DNA of 64,000 nt from Auriscalpium vulgare (lineage: Eukaryota; Basidiomycota; Agaricomycetes; Russulales; Auriscalpiaceae): NCBI GenBank assembly GCA_019915015.1, contig JAHBBC010000019.1, positions 496,001 to 560,000 on the forward strand, given 5' to 3'. The notes under the pieces were generated by a model. The model was not told the DNA's origin, ran no database searches, and worked only from the letters and a program-made list of their open reading frames with translations. Of this stretch, positions 9,171 to 20,660 are shown in pieces. The position numbers and the translations under genes are program-made. How positions within the stretch are numbered: position 1 is the stretch's first letter; each line of letters starts with the position of its first letter.

Positions 9171-11731
9171 AGAACCGTGTAGCAAGGCGTACGTGTCCTG
9201 GATCCATTTGGGTTGCTCGACTGCCATGATGTTGCCGCCGGTGTCGTCCGTGGTGACGTCAGCTGGCTTGATGGTTGCGGGAGCTGGAACGACGGAGGTG
9301 ACGGTAGCTGGGACAGCGGCGCCGGCGAGAGCAGCCTCGGCGGTGCTTGCTGCAGCTGGGACGGCGTCGCTGGAGGGAGCAGCCTCGGCGGCGTTGGCGG
9401 CAGCTGGCTTGGCGGTGCTGACGTCAGCGGGCTCGGCGCTGGCTGGGACGGCGGGAGCTGGGTCGGCGGCGGTGCTGGCGGGAGCTGGGACGGCGGCGGT
9501 GCTGGCGGTAGCTGGGACAGCAGCGCCGGCGGGAGGAGCCTCGGCGGTGCTTGCTGCAGCTGGGACGGCGTCGCTGGCGGGAGCAGGCTCGGCGGCGTTG
9601 GCGGCAGCTGGCTTGGCGGTGCTGACGTCAGCGGGCTCGGCGCTGGCTGGGACGGCGGGAGCTGGGTCGGCGGCGGTGCTGGCGGGGGCTGGGACGGCGG
9701 CGGTGCTGGCGGTAGCTGGGACAGCAGCGCCGGCGGGAGGAGCCTCGGCGGTGCTTGCTGCAGCTGGGACGGCGTCGCTGGCGGGAGCAGGCTCGGCGGC
9801 GTTGGCGGCAGCTGGCTTGGCGGTGCTGACGTCAGCGGGCTCGGCGCTGGCTGGGACGGCGGGAGCTGGGTCGGCGGCGGTGCTGGCGGGAGCTGGGACG
9901 GCGGCGGTGCTGGCGGTAGCTGGGACAGCAGCGCCGGTGGGAGGAGCCTCGGCGGTGCTTGCTGCAGCTGGGACGGCGGCGTTGGCGGGAGCAGGCTCGG
10001 GAACGGTGTCGAGGCTGGTGGGCTCGTCGTCTTCTTCGTCGTCCTCAATCTCCATGCGGATAGCTTCATCCAGTTCATCATCAGCCACCGAGGGCATCCT
10101 GCAATACAACAGGTCAGCTAGGCAGGTAAACCACAACGTGCAGGACTTACGTTCCGGCCTTACGAGGCCGCAGGCTCGCCTTCCGCTCCTGGGACACCTC
10201 CACCTGTTTCCTCGCCCTAGCCTGCTTTGGCGGCGCGTTGTCCTGGGCGGGTGCGAAGCCATTGACCAGGCGGCTTCCAGCGTTGAGCAGGTCAAGCGCC
10301 TTGATCTGCGCGAGGTTCCACGCGACACGCGCTTCGCGATCCCGCTCGTATTGCGTGCCTTTCTTGCGCGGCGGTGTGTTCTCCTCGCGCGGCGGTGTGT
10401 TCTCCTCGTGCGGCGGCGTGTTATCCTCGCACGGCGGTATGTTCTCCTTTCCGCCGCGGGAAGGCGGCTCTACGGCAGTCTGCGCTGGCTTTGAGGCAGG
10501 TTGCGGAGCGGGCTTTGGTCCCAACGGAGGCGCGGGCGTCTGCGTGGCGCCGTTGGCGATGTTGGCGGTGGAGAGAACCACCCCAGCGCTCTCTTCGGTC
10601 GGTGCAGAAGTACCTGGGAGGGCACGGGCTTGACAGACGTCGGGGGCTGCATGAAGAACTTCGTTAGTTATCTCCGTGCATTTCGACAGCTCAGAGCACG
10701 TACGAAAGAGTTTCTGGAGGTACCCCACAAAGGGCTTCTCCACGTTCGCTTTGTAGCCAGGGTACGAGTCGCTGAATGTGCCACCCTCGCCGGTAGGATC
10801 GTGGAAAGAGTGAACACTGGAAGACGGTGGGTGAACACGAGAAGACGACGCGAGGAGGGTAGACGCACGAATAAGACCGGAGTATGCCGCCTTCGGCTGG
10901 CACCGGGCCGCCGAAAAGAATCGTGGCTGTCCAGCCTGTCTGGCGCAGGATTTGCCTCACCGCCGTCAGCGCAGTGCGCGGGAGCATTTCGATGGCCCTG
11001 CGGTATGCTCAGGTGAGTGCCGAGTATGTACTGGTTTCACTCAAGGCAACTCACGCTTGATAATCTTGCAGCCGCGCGGTCGTCGGATCTTTCTCCACAG
11101 GCTCGCCGACACCTTTCTCAAATGCGCGCGCGACTTCTGCACGGACCTCTTCGGACTCCTTTTCAAGCTCTTCGCGGCAGCGCTGGTTGCGAAAGGCCAT
11201 TGCATCCTTTTCCGTCACGCCCGGCGTCGTCTCTTTGTACTCCTTCCACGCCGGCTCGACGATGGGTTGCAGCTTCGACGTCCAGTAGAGCGTCTGGTAC
11301 GTTTGATATGGCGCGAGGCGGCGCGATCCTTTCCCGGTGAGGTCGAGGACCTTCTTCCCGCCATGCTTACCTCCGCCTCCCGTCGGTCGACTCTTATTGT
11401 TGTACCATTGCTTCAGCCGCTGTGTATTAGTCAGCATGACGACCTGACGATGCGTAGGCGTGACACGCACCGTACGGACGACAACGCCGGGCTCCCCGGA
11501 CGCCTTGATATTCCAGTCCGGAGAGTCAGTCTCGGGCCATCCAGCAAGCCAATCGGCGAAGATAACCGGCCAGAATTCGACGGTATTTCCCTGCGCCTGA
11601 TGCTCGCGGAACGCGGGCAAGTGGGCCATCAAGAAGGCAAGCTGCTCAGGTGTCGTCCAGTTTTTTTCATTGACTGTTTCCGATGGCGAGGGCGAGCGGG
11701 CGCGAGCGGGAGTCTTTTTGGCACGAGGCAT
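9171..11731 (-). pseudogene. Gene A: unknown multi-exon protein, 3'-truncated
   Basis: Paralogue of the intact gene at 42431-45397. Exons I can place: 11731-11471, 11419-11055, 10997-10878, 10816-10704, 10646-10151 and 10098 downward, joined by 50-60 bp introns with GT and AG ends. Shared blocks include WTTPEQLAFL, RLKQWYNN, RRLAPYQTYQTLYW, EKPFVGYLQKLF and LLNAGSRL. The last exon carries three ~68-residue Ala/Pro/Ser/Thr repeats, then QPKWIQDTYALLHG. There it runs into the AT-rich element, losing the ~150-200 residue C-terminal domain that A' retains. I do not recognise the family. The N-terminus is basic and the middle is coiled and charged, which hints at a nucleic-acid or chromatin role, but that is a guess. 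It starts 316 bp from gene B in divergent orientation. Confidence 0.75.
9344..9960 (-). repeat. Three ~204-bp coding tandem repeats in gene A
   Basis: In-frame repeats with marker CAGCTGGGACGGCGTCGCTG near 9354, 9558 and 9762, encoding Ala/Pro-rich units such as AEPADVSTAKPAAANAAEP. They are much more regular than the matching region of A' (44370-44690), which has shorter, degenerate Ala/Thr/Ile repeats. Because both strands stay open across the repeats, a long ORF on the opposite strand is an artefact. Confidence 0.85.
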
Positions 11732-12047
11732 GGCTGCGAGGGCGACAGGAGAGCGGGGGCAAGTCGCGCGGGTACGAAGTTCACTACACCCCAATATCCT
11801 TATCACCAGCTGACCACTGAACGATCTGCACAGAAGTCATGTCCATACGACGCGGCCGCTCTGATCCCGCCACGTCGCCATACGGAAGTCCGCCGAGCCC
11901 TCAAATTATCTAACTGGAGGATCCCGAAGCCCCGCTGGTATAAGAGACGGGCGCCCGCCGCTCTGGTGAGCTCGGCGCCTTGTTCTTTCCCCCCATCGCC
12001 CAACTCACTGTCTTTGTCCGCCTCCAGTTCCCCCAGCCCCGTCTGCA
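11732..12047. promoter_or_regulatory. Shared divergent promoter of genes A and B
   Basis: The 316 bp between the start codons of A (minus) and B (plus) contain no ORF. Head-to-head arrangement is repeated at the second locus (41849-42430), supporting joint regulation. No single core motif stands out. The stretch just before B is pyrimidine-rich (CT tract at 11977-12045), typical of basidiomycete leaders. Confidence 0.45.
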
Positions 12048-13720
12048 ATGTCTCAAGGTAAACGCGCCGCTATCTGGATGGCGATGGCGAACTAACGGCC
12101 CTGCGACATAGCTACCCCCAACCCGACTCCCCCTGGCGGCCCTCCCGGCCTCACTCCCACCGAATTTCCCTCACGCGGCGGCAAGAGTCGCCGGTATGCT
12201 TTCTATGCGGTTGTCATCGGCGCCCAAGTCGGTGTTTTCAGAGAATGGTGAGTCGTTCGTCGGCGGTGGCGTGCGTATGTGTTGACCGTGCGCCTCAGGT
12301 TAATCGCAGCGCCTCTCGTGGTCGGCTTCCCCAACGCTCAGTACAGTGGCTTCCACCACTTCAACGACGCAGCCTCTGTGTACATGGCTGCTATGGCCGG
12401 GCTCGCCAACCCTCCCCCCGAGCATCCCCAGTCGCTTGTGTCGTATCTCACGCCGAACGCCGCCGTGCCGGACGAGGATCCTGTGCCTCCCGAGGACCAC
12501 GTTGCCCCTGCCGCTCCTCCGGCTTCCCCGACTCCTTCCCACGCCGCTCCTCATGGCGCTGGGGCTTCTATTCAGTCGGCAGCCGCTGCTCCTGTGACGA
12601 CCCCGCTTGTCGCTCCTCTGACCGCCCTGCCCGTCGCTGCCCCAACCATCCCCTCTGTTGCTCCTCTGGCCGCCTCGCCTGCCTATGCCTCCAGCGCGCG
12701 CGCAAGTGGCACTCGTCCCAGTCCCCTCGCACTCGCCAGCACCGATGCTGACCTCGAGCAGCTCGAGGCCGTCATGCATTCGCTCAACGTTCGCGACATG
12801 ATGGACTTCTTGGATGGGCGCCGTGTCCCCGGCACCAACGCTCAGTCCGAGGAGCCTGCGGCTGTGCTGACGGTCTCGGTGTCCTCGAACCCCAACCCTC
12901 GCCCCGGAGAAGATCGATACCGCGTCCTCGTGCGCACCAACCTCTCTGTGAGCCGCCACAGCATGAGTCACCGTGCCATACTGAATTCTTTGTAGGACGA
13001 GGCGGCGGTCCTCCCTTGCCCCTCTGACGATGAGGCCGAAGACAACGCCAGGGGAGCATTTTCCACCGCTCCTTCGTCCCCTGCGCAGCCGGAGCGTCGC
13101 GACCGCTCGGTGTCACCCTCGCCCCGCGGTGGCACTGACGCCTCCATCGTTGACGTCTCGCCATCTCCCTCCCTTTCCTCGGTGACGATGTCGAGCATAG
13201 CTCCTGCCGCGCAGCTCGACGACATTGTCGTGTTGGACCGGGCGATCACCCAGTTGGACCCGTCGCTCCGCGCTTGCCGCCGTCGCTGCCCATGCGCCAA
13301 CTGCCGGCGCCGCCAGCAGTTTGATGAAGCGGTGGAGGCGGCCGCTACGCCTTCCATCTTGCCTGCCGCTCCCGTCCCTGGCCCCAGCAACATCATCCCG
13401 CGGTTTCCCCTCGTTGACCACGTCCTCTTGCCGGCTCCCGTCCTCCCGCCGGCTCCCGTCCACCCGCCGGCTCCCGTCCTCCCGCCGGCTCCCGTCCGCG
13501 CAGACGGCGACGATTGGTACGCTGTGGTCCGTGGCCATGTGCACGGTGTCTTCCGTGGCCCTCTGTGCGTGCATCTATTTCCCATGCCTGTCATCAGCTG
13601 ATTTTGTTTGACAGGCTTCAAGTCCGCGCGTTCGTTGTCGGCTTCGATGGCGCGTTCTTCCGAGGGTTCCAGACACGATCCGCCGCCTTGGCGTGGTTCA
13701 TTGAACACGATAGCGACTGA
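12048..13720 (+). CDS. Gene B: protein with two RNase H1/viroplasmin-type (Cauli_VI) domains
   Basis: Five exons (12048-12057, 12112-12247, 12299-12947, 12996-13564, 13615-13720), all GT-AG, giving 489 aa in frame. Residues ~31-75 read RYAFYAVVIGAQVGVFREW then PLVVGFPNAQYSGFHHFNDA. Residues ~438-485 read WYAVVRGHVHGVFRGP then VGFDGAFFRGFQT...ALAWF. Both match the hybrid-binding fold found at the N-terminus of RNase H1 and in caulimovirus inclusion-body protein (YaVv.G...GvF / v.gf..a.f..F). Known members bind RNA/DNA hybrids or dsRNA. Between them lie low-complexity Ala/Pro linkers, a short Cys cluster CRRRCPCANC (~residues 365-380) and four LPPAPV repeats. No RNase H catalytic domain is present. 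A paralogue, B', is at 38436-41848. Domain recognition is by eye. Confidence 0.8.
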
Positions 13721-14696
13721 TGCCCCGGTTGGCCCGGTGACGCCCGCACAATTTCTTCAGCTCCAATCATCCCCGCCTCGCCATCTCCCTTTCTTGACGC
13801 CGTGCGGCGACCTCGTCATCCTGTCCGTGTAATTATTTATTTTCTGTGCGCTCTGCTCCCTTTCCTGTTCCTCATGGCTCGCTTTCATGTTTGCTCCCTT
13901 ATCTATCGTGTTCGCCGACTCATTTACCTTTTACTTATTGCGTCCACACCATGTCTTGATTGTGCCTTGTTGCATGCTGCCGTCGTCTTGTCCTTTGCTG
14001 TCGTTGTGTCATTCGTGTTGCGTCGTTGCGTCTTGTCGATTTGTGTTGCGTAGTCCTCGCGGTTCTGGGGGTGGGCGTCGACTTTGTGGTGCCGTTGGGT
14101 ATTGTGGTTGCTGCGTAGGTCCGTAGTGGTCGTAGTCATGTTCATGTTATAGTTGCGTAGACGCAATATACTTAGCCCATGCGGGCATGTTTGGCTGAAA
14201 ACAAGGCATCTGCGAGAGACATATGGAATACATGAGGGCAAAACTTGGACATTGAGGGTGGAAGACACTGCCGTAACATGCATACAAGCATGCGCTCAGC
14301 AAATTCAACCCAAAAACATCTCGTTCAGTGTGCATACATTGCAATTCGTCGTAATACGCTACAGAGAAATTATACGCAGCAGAGGACTGATGCCCCCACA
14401 TTTTGGACAAGTTTCCGCCAGAGACAGTGAGTGGAGCGACAGGCAAGCGCAAAGGGCCAAGCAGCTTGGGCAAGGAAACCACAAAAACATCCTGTGGACC
14501 GTGCTCGTAATGACACTCGCCATATCAAACACCAGTAATATTGCACAGAGCAGAAAAACGATGCCCCCACATTCCTACCACGTTTCTGCTAGAATGCCTC
14601 AGGTGAGCAAGTGTAAGACGAGCACAGATGGCTGGGTGGTGCGAGATCTCAGGTGCTGCCGCGTCAAGCCCTGTGACATCTTTGCGAGCGATACTC
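13721..14696. other. Non-coding spacer between gene B and the 211-aa gene
   Basis: Contains a T/G-rich 3' flank (about 13720-14150), then two degenerate ~170-bp units. The units share AAAAACATC, a CAGAG/GCAG stretch and GATGCCCCCACATT (near 14390 and 14560). I see no intact gene. The second part may be the promoter of the 211-aa gene. Confidence 0.4.
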
Positions 14697-15501
14697 ATGA
14701 TGGTTTCCACTCGCAGTTCGACATCTCTCCCTCGCACTTCAAGCCCCGGCTCTCAGTCTTCTTACTACCAAAGGTACGTAGTTGAAGTGCATTCAGCACA
14801 GCACTGACTCACAAATCTCCCTGACACGTACGCAGGAACAAGGCGCAGCGTCAAGCGTATCAGCGCAGCTACGCTGCCGTCGCCAGAGCGGTCGGGTCCC
14901 GCAAGCTATCCAAGGCGGCGCGAGAGAAGAAGAGAGGCGACATGAGTGGTGGTAACGGAAAGTGTCCGCTGGCCGTCGAGCGGTACGTCTGTGTGCGAGG
15001 CTTGCAGCGAGGAGAGGCTGATGCTTGGTCTACAGCCCCAATCCCAACTCGCTCTGCTACACAAACCTTTCGCGCGATCCCGAGCGTTCGTTTTTCATGA
15101 GGGTTGACGAGGAAACTATGGCGGAACAGATCGACCGTCTGGAACACGACGCTTGGTTGAGCCCCAACGAAGACTTCGTGAACAGCCACATCGCCCAGCT
15201 GCGGAGCCTCTTGGAAGAGCAGCTGGAGCTGGCGCGGGAGCGTCTCAGAGTGCCCATTGATGTTCGGCGTGCGCAAAAGGTAGCGATTCACGGGTACCGT
15301 TGCATCATCGCCGGCTTGCACCAGGAGCTGGAGCTGTACACTGCAAGCGGCGGCAAAATCGACTCTATCAACCCATCGCCAAAATCCTTGATCTTGAATG
15401 GATGCCGGTGAGTACTCATCATCTGCTTGGGGCTCTGCGCTGTGCTGAACGAACGGACCAGGGTCAAGAAGACAGCCTTCCGTGAGCTGTACGGATTCTG
15501 A
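14697..15501 (+). CDS. Hypothetical 211-aa protein, four exons, beside KDZ transposase
   Basis: Exons 14697-14773, 14836-14982, 15036-15407 and 15462-15501 join in frame through three GT-AG introns. The N-terminus is Ser/Arg-rich (MMVSTRSSTSLPRTSS), then a basic stretch AVGSRKLSKAAREKKRG, then a helical, Leu-rich region around residues 105-150 with LRSLLEEQLELARERL, which could form a coiled coil. I do not recognise the family. It lies 431 bp upstream of the KDZ gene on the same strand, so it may be a passenger or accessory gene of that element. Both ATGs at 14697 and 14700 are in frame and I took the first. Confidence 0.7.
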
Positions 15502-15932
15502 ATGGCGCTTATCATCGAGCAATCCATGAGGCGGGCCATCCTCATTTTCATGTAGATAACCCTCTCCCCTTGCCCGCCTTTGTTACAATCCTTCGCTCTT
15601 TGCCATTGGTATTCACTGTGCAGTGTAATTGAGTATGCGCCGCGCTACTTCTGGTTCCTACGCCCGCGCTGTGACCTTGCTATACCTCCCGCATCGCATA
15701 TAGTTATGACAGTATGTATAGATTTGTCTTGTATACTTGACACCTCACCGCAGTGCGTGCTGTGGACTGGGGGCTCAAACGCTCACAGGCAGCCTGCTCC
15801 GAGCTCGCGCTCACGTGCTCACAGAACGTGGGAAGTCAACGCGTTAAGCGCGAAAAATACGTAGGCGCATACTAGTCGCTCGCTGCCCACTTCAGAGTCC
15901 AAGGTCCAAGCGTTCAACGGTCAAGCCCATCT
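15502..15932. other. Intergenic region upstream of KDZ transposase
   Basis: 430 bp without a gene. It contains the end of the 211-aa gene's 3' flank and the presumed KDZ promoter and leader. Nothing resembling a terminal repeat of the transposon was seen here, which argues that the element extends further left. Confidence 0.4.
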
Positions 15933-18900
15933 ATGACTCGCAAACGACGAGGGTACCGCACGCGCGATGCCATCGTCGTACCGATGGATATCGATGGCAG
16001 CTCCACCGTTCCCGCAGCGCGGCACACCATTGTCGCTGTCCGTGCACGCAACAAGCCGTCTCAATCAACATCTCACCACGCTATTTCTGCTACTCCCTCG
16101 CTACCTGCAGCAGCCGTTGAAACAGCCAATGCTGATCCGCCGGCCGTCGAAGACGAGAACACCACAGAATATACGCACGGCGAGGTCTACATTGAAGACA
16201 TGCTCGAAGACATGGGCCACCGCCGAAAGCGACGCAGACGGGGTGGTGCTCATCGCAAGAAGAATCGGGTCTGTGCTCTTTTCATCGCGGTGTTTGACTT
16301 CTGACACGGATCGCACAGGTCGCTCTGCTCAAAGAGTGGCTGCCCTTGCGCGACACATACGTCGACGAACTCATTCGGCACGACGGCAGGGGCGACTATA
16401 TCGGGGCAGCGCACTGCAGCGAGTGCGGGATCGCAACGCGCACCAGTCGATGCATCAATTGCTTGGGCTCACCTCCTCTCTGCGACGGTTGCCTCTGTGC
16501 GGCGCACACCACGAACCCTCTGCATCGCGTCCAGGTGTGCTAGATTTTCATCCTCGACTGCTGCTTACTTACCCCAATTTTTTAGCGGTGGAATGACACT
16601 TTCTTCGAGAAGTACTCGCTCGCAGAAGCCGGACTCTGCATCCAGCTGGGCCACGACAACCGGAGCTGTCCCAATCCCCGCGGTAGTACGACAAATCTCA
16701 CCGTCATCGACACCAGCGGCGTCCACAAAATCGTGGTGCGCTTTTGCGATTGCGGGAACGTGGACACCGCCAGATCCTTTGTGCAATGCCTTCGCGCGCG
16801 CTGGTGGCCGGCGACGGTGAAGCGCCCTCGGACAGTCGTGACGTTCCGAACGTGCAAGCTCTTCCACGCTCTGACATTGCAGGGCAAAATGAACGCATAC
16901 GACTTTTGGCATGGCCTCTCGCGCGTCACGGACGGCAGCGGCCTTGCAGCGCCCAAGGTATGTTCACTACATGTGCCCTCGCATGCGATTGATGCTTATC
17001 GTGTCTCTCAGGACCAATACAAAGATTTCATCCGAATCATGCGTTGCTTCCGGCACGTTCGCATGGCAAAACGAGGCGGCCGCGGTCACGATCCAGGCGG
17101 TCTCGAAGCTACGGATGTTGGGGAGCTGGTAGTTGAATGCCCCGCGTGTCCTCAACCCGGTCGGAACATGCCAGACGGTTGGGAGCTTGCTCCCGCAGGC
17201 GAGCAGTACGTGATTCAGCCTGATTAATGCACCACAAGCTCATGGTGAATTTCAAGGTGGAAGTACGCTGTCATGCTCGCAATCGACGCAAACTTCAAAC
17301 TTAAGCTCAAGAACCGCGGCCTCGCAGATGTGTCGCTCTCGTCGGGATGGGCGTACTTTGTGGAGAACGATCCCTATAAAGAGCACGTGGCCAAATATAT
17401 TGATCAGGAGGAGGTACGTTGTATTTCTTTGTCTCTCTTTCTCGACGTTTGCTGATATGTATCGCTCAGATGAAATGCTGTGACTCTTCTTTCGCCGCAC
17501 GCGACCACGCCAACATGCCGACCCACAAGCGGTTCGCCATCAACGGTGTGGGAGCCGTGATCTGCGCGCGGCACTGCTTTCATCGTAAGAGTGGAATCGT
17601 TGACCTTCAGCGTGGCGAACGGTATGTTGCTCTTTTGCGGGCGATGTTCCAGGGTCACTGATCCGTTCACATCTCAGGTACTGCAACATGGATTACGCTG
17701 TCCTCTCGACGATCGCGCGCACGGCATCTGGCATCAAGGTCATCGTCCTCTCATACGATATCGCATGCCAGTTCTCGAAGAACTTCCTGCTTCGGATGCA
17801 GCAATATCCAGAGGGCCTCCGCATCAACATCGATGGCGTCACATTAATCTTTGTCGTGCCGAAGTTCCATTTGCTCGCCCACGGTCAATCCTGCCAAGTC
17901 GTGTTCAACCTGAACTACACCGAGGGCGTGGGGCGGACTTGTGGGGAGGGTATAGAGAGTGGCTGGGCTGACACCAACGGCTCGGCACTGAGCACCCGCG
18001 AAATGTCGCCTGAGGGCCGTCATGAAGGCCTGGACGACTTTTTCGGGGCAATCAATTGGCGCAAGACTATTTCGCTTGGTGCGTGTGTTCCTATGTTAGT
18101 CCGGGCTTATTAATAACCACGGTGTTTTCAGGGAAACTCCTTGCACGCTCGCTCAAGGTGGCCGTTGTGGCGCTCGCTGAACAGAAGGCTGTGCTCGAGG
18201 ACAGCAACCTCACCATCCCACTCGCCATCCGTGAACGGTGGGAGGGCATGGTCTTGGCGTGGGATGCGGACCACTCTCAGCCAAACCCGTACGACGAACC
18301 GGAAGCAGGTATGTATGCCCTCAATCTCGTCGTAGACATCTCATTGATTGAAAATCTCAGTGACCACGCTCGCTGATGTACGTCTTGAACTGGCCCTCGA
18401 AGAATCCGCGGAGGCCAATGCGGGTGTCATGTCTCTCCATGAGACGTCGGCCAGCGTCTTCCTCGCTGTGTGGCTTGAGCTCGAGGACTTGCAGTGCGTA
18501 CGCAATTCATTTTTGATTGACTGTCTGGCTGACGAAGCCACGTAGGTACGCCATCCGCATGCAAGCCAAGGACGATGAGAGCAAGACGCCAGCGGGCAAA
18601 GTCGCCCTCCAAGAGAAGCGCAACGCATTGCAACATCGCATACGATCGTGGCAAGTGATCCAGAAGATTTACATGCCAGCTGTCGCAGCGCTTCTGGCGG
18701 CTGCCCTGTCCGCAGAGCCGTCCGAGTTGACGCCCCCTACTGTCGACTCAGTGATGGCCGCATCGTCTCACTCCACATCCGCCATCCCCGCCGCCTCGCC
18801 CGTCGGACCCATTGCGGCCAATTTGACACACGCCGTCACGGTTACAATTCCATCCACGACTGCGCCGGTCACTGACGTGGCACCGCCTGCGCCCAGGCGT

Positions 18901-19938
18901 TCAAGACGAGGGCGGCGAGCTGCCGCCTTGGCTGCAGCGGCGGACGCAGGTGGCACCAAAATTGAAGACGAACCACTGTATCTTCCATCGTCGATACCGG
19001 AGGACATGTGGGAGCAGGGGTTCTCGCTGGGGTTGATCATCAAGTACCGGCGACTTCGAGTCGGCCAAGCCGAGGACGCTCTCCACAACATCCGCCGGCT
19101 GCTGCGCCTACGCACAGGCCTCATCCATTACAAGCACGTTTTCGTGGACGGGCCTGGTCAGAACTCCAACACTCGCGCGCGCAATCAAATAGCGAGGCTG
19201 CAAATGCGGATCAAGAGATATGTTGTGCAGTATCGCACGGCGCGTGCAGCGCTGCTTGTGGTTTGGCCAGACGGGCCGTGGATGGCTCGACTGCAGGAGC
19301 TCTTGGACGAGCATGTCCGAGCGCCGCGTGAGAACGAGGAGGGGCCAGGAGAAGGGCATCGGGCGCTCTCATGGATCTGGCGAGCCCTTCCTCACGAAGC
19401 GCGTGACGTCCCGGGGCACCAAGATGACATGACTGAGGACGAGGTCCATGAAGGTGAGACAAGTCGCTTGTATTGTTTTGACTGTTCGCTGACGTCTGTT
19501 GCAGGTTTGCGTGTTGACTGGGTGCGTGCGCGGGCTCGCGTGCGCCGTTGGGACGAAGAAGTCCGACATTTGCAGGAGGAAATGCCGCGATCCGTCGCGT
19601 TTCTTCATTACAAGTCCAACTGGTGGTCCGCGCAAGCCAACCTTCGCTCCGATGTCCCTGCGGACATTCGTGACGGCCTCCGGGCATACGCTGCCCGCCA
19701 CGCCGCCATGTACATGAAAATTGCAGGTGGTTTCCAGGAGATCTGGACGGCTGTGCTCTCGGCACACAACCTGCCGGTCCCGTGGGCTGAAGCCAGTCCA
19801 TTGAGTGCAGCCGACGTAGTTACTCCGCCGGCTACTGACAACGCGCAAGTCGATGGTGCGGACGACAGCGATAGCGAGTCAGAGGCAACAGAGGGTTCTG
19901 TCGTGCACAGCTCCGATGACGAAGATGTGCTTGATTGA
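15933..19938 (+). CDS. KDZ (Kyakuja-Dileera-Zisupton) transposase, apparently intact
   Basis: Eleven exons (15933-16268, 16319-16534, 16586-16957, 17012-17205, 17257-17413, 17470-17621, 17678-18078, 18132-18308, 18361-18493, 18546-19453, 19505-19938) join in frame to 1159 aa. A basic N-terminus (RRKRRRRGGAHRKK) is followed by a CxC-type Cys cluster: CSEC ~145-148, CINC, LCDGC and later CDCG. The RNase H-like catalytic core has AIDANFKLK (D383), SYDIACQF (D503), PKFHLLAHG (~537-545) and GRTCGEGIESGW (E566/E569), all typical of KDZ transposases. The long helical C-terminus includes RLRVGQAEDALHNIRRLL and an acidic end. It would cut and move a large DNA element by a DDE mechanism. No stop, frameshift or missing catalytic residue was found, so it may be active. 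Genes A, B and the 211-aa gene lie upstream, and ACTATAGT repeats follow directly. Confidence 0.9.
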
Positions 19939-20197
19939 TAGTAGCTGCATAGTGTACTATGTATTTGGGGTCGTAACTTTGTAATTGTGGGCTGTAAATT
20001 TTAGCTGCATGTCTGGTTCCCATTTGCGAGGGAGGAAAGACAACATATGTCCACAGAGCTGACTTAGAGAAATTTTTGTGCCGAGGATTTCACTATAGTG
20101 ATGTGGGAATGGACTTAGAGATTTCAGCCGTGCGCCTTGAACACTTTAGTCGTAGAGTCAAATTCACTTAGCAATTATCTACTATAGTCAATTGACC

Positions 20198-20660
20198 GAA
20201 AATGCGGTTTTCTGGGGTACATCGGAAGATATGTACTATAGTATTGGTTTCTACTGTAGTGAATACACATTCACTATAGTCGATTCACTGAAAACGCGGT
20301 TTTCTGGAGGACATCACAAGATATGTACTATAGTATGGGTTTTCTACAGTAGTGAATACACATTCACTATAGTCGATTCACTGAAAACGCGGTTTTCTGG
20401 GGTACATCGCAAGATATGTACTATAGTATGGGTTTTCTACTGTAGTGAATACACATTCACTATAGTTGATTCACTGAAAACACGGTTTTCTGGGGTACAT
20501 CGCAAGATATTTACTATAGTATGGGCTTTCTACTGTAGTGAATACACATTCACTATAGTTGATTCACTGAAAACGTGGTTTTCCAGGGTATATCACAGAA
20601 TATGCACTGTAGTATTGGATTCCCAAGGCTCATTTCACTATAGTATTGCCTACATGTACT
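20198..20660 (+). repeat. 93-bp tandem repeat with ACTATAGT palindromes (KDZ subterminal)
   Basis: Five units starting near 20198, 20290, 20383, 20476 and 20569. Each contains GAAAACGCGGTTTTCTGG, GATATGTACTATAGTATGG and TTCACTATAGTCGATTCAC. GAAAACGCGGTTTTC is itself an inverted repeat. More isolated ACTATAGT palindromes extend on both sides (20090-20760). The position, between the transposase stop and the element end, suggests subterminal transposase-binding sites. That function is inferred. Confidence 0.85.

Noticed and set aside
9163..10494. Long plus-strand ORF of 443 codons, Ala-rich
   Set aside because: Opposite strand of gene A; open only because the 204-bp GC-rich repeats lack stops on both strands. 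Gene A has introns and a paralogue on the minus strand.
13721..14160. Left terminus of the KDZ element between gene B and the transposase
   Set aside because: TTGCGTAGACGCAATATACTTAG near 14150 looked promising, but it lacks the TGTGGGG-type end and a GCGAACGG octamer.
20198..20660. CRISPR-like array
   Set aside because: Units are contiguous 93-bp tandem repeats without distinct spacers, in a eukaryotic genome.
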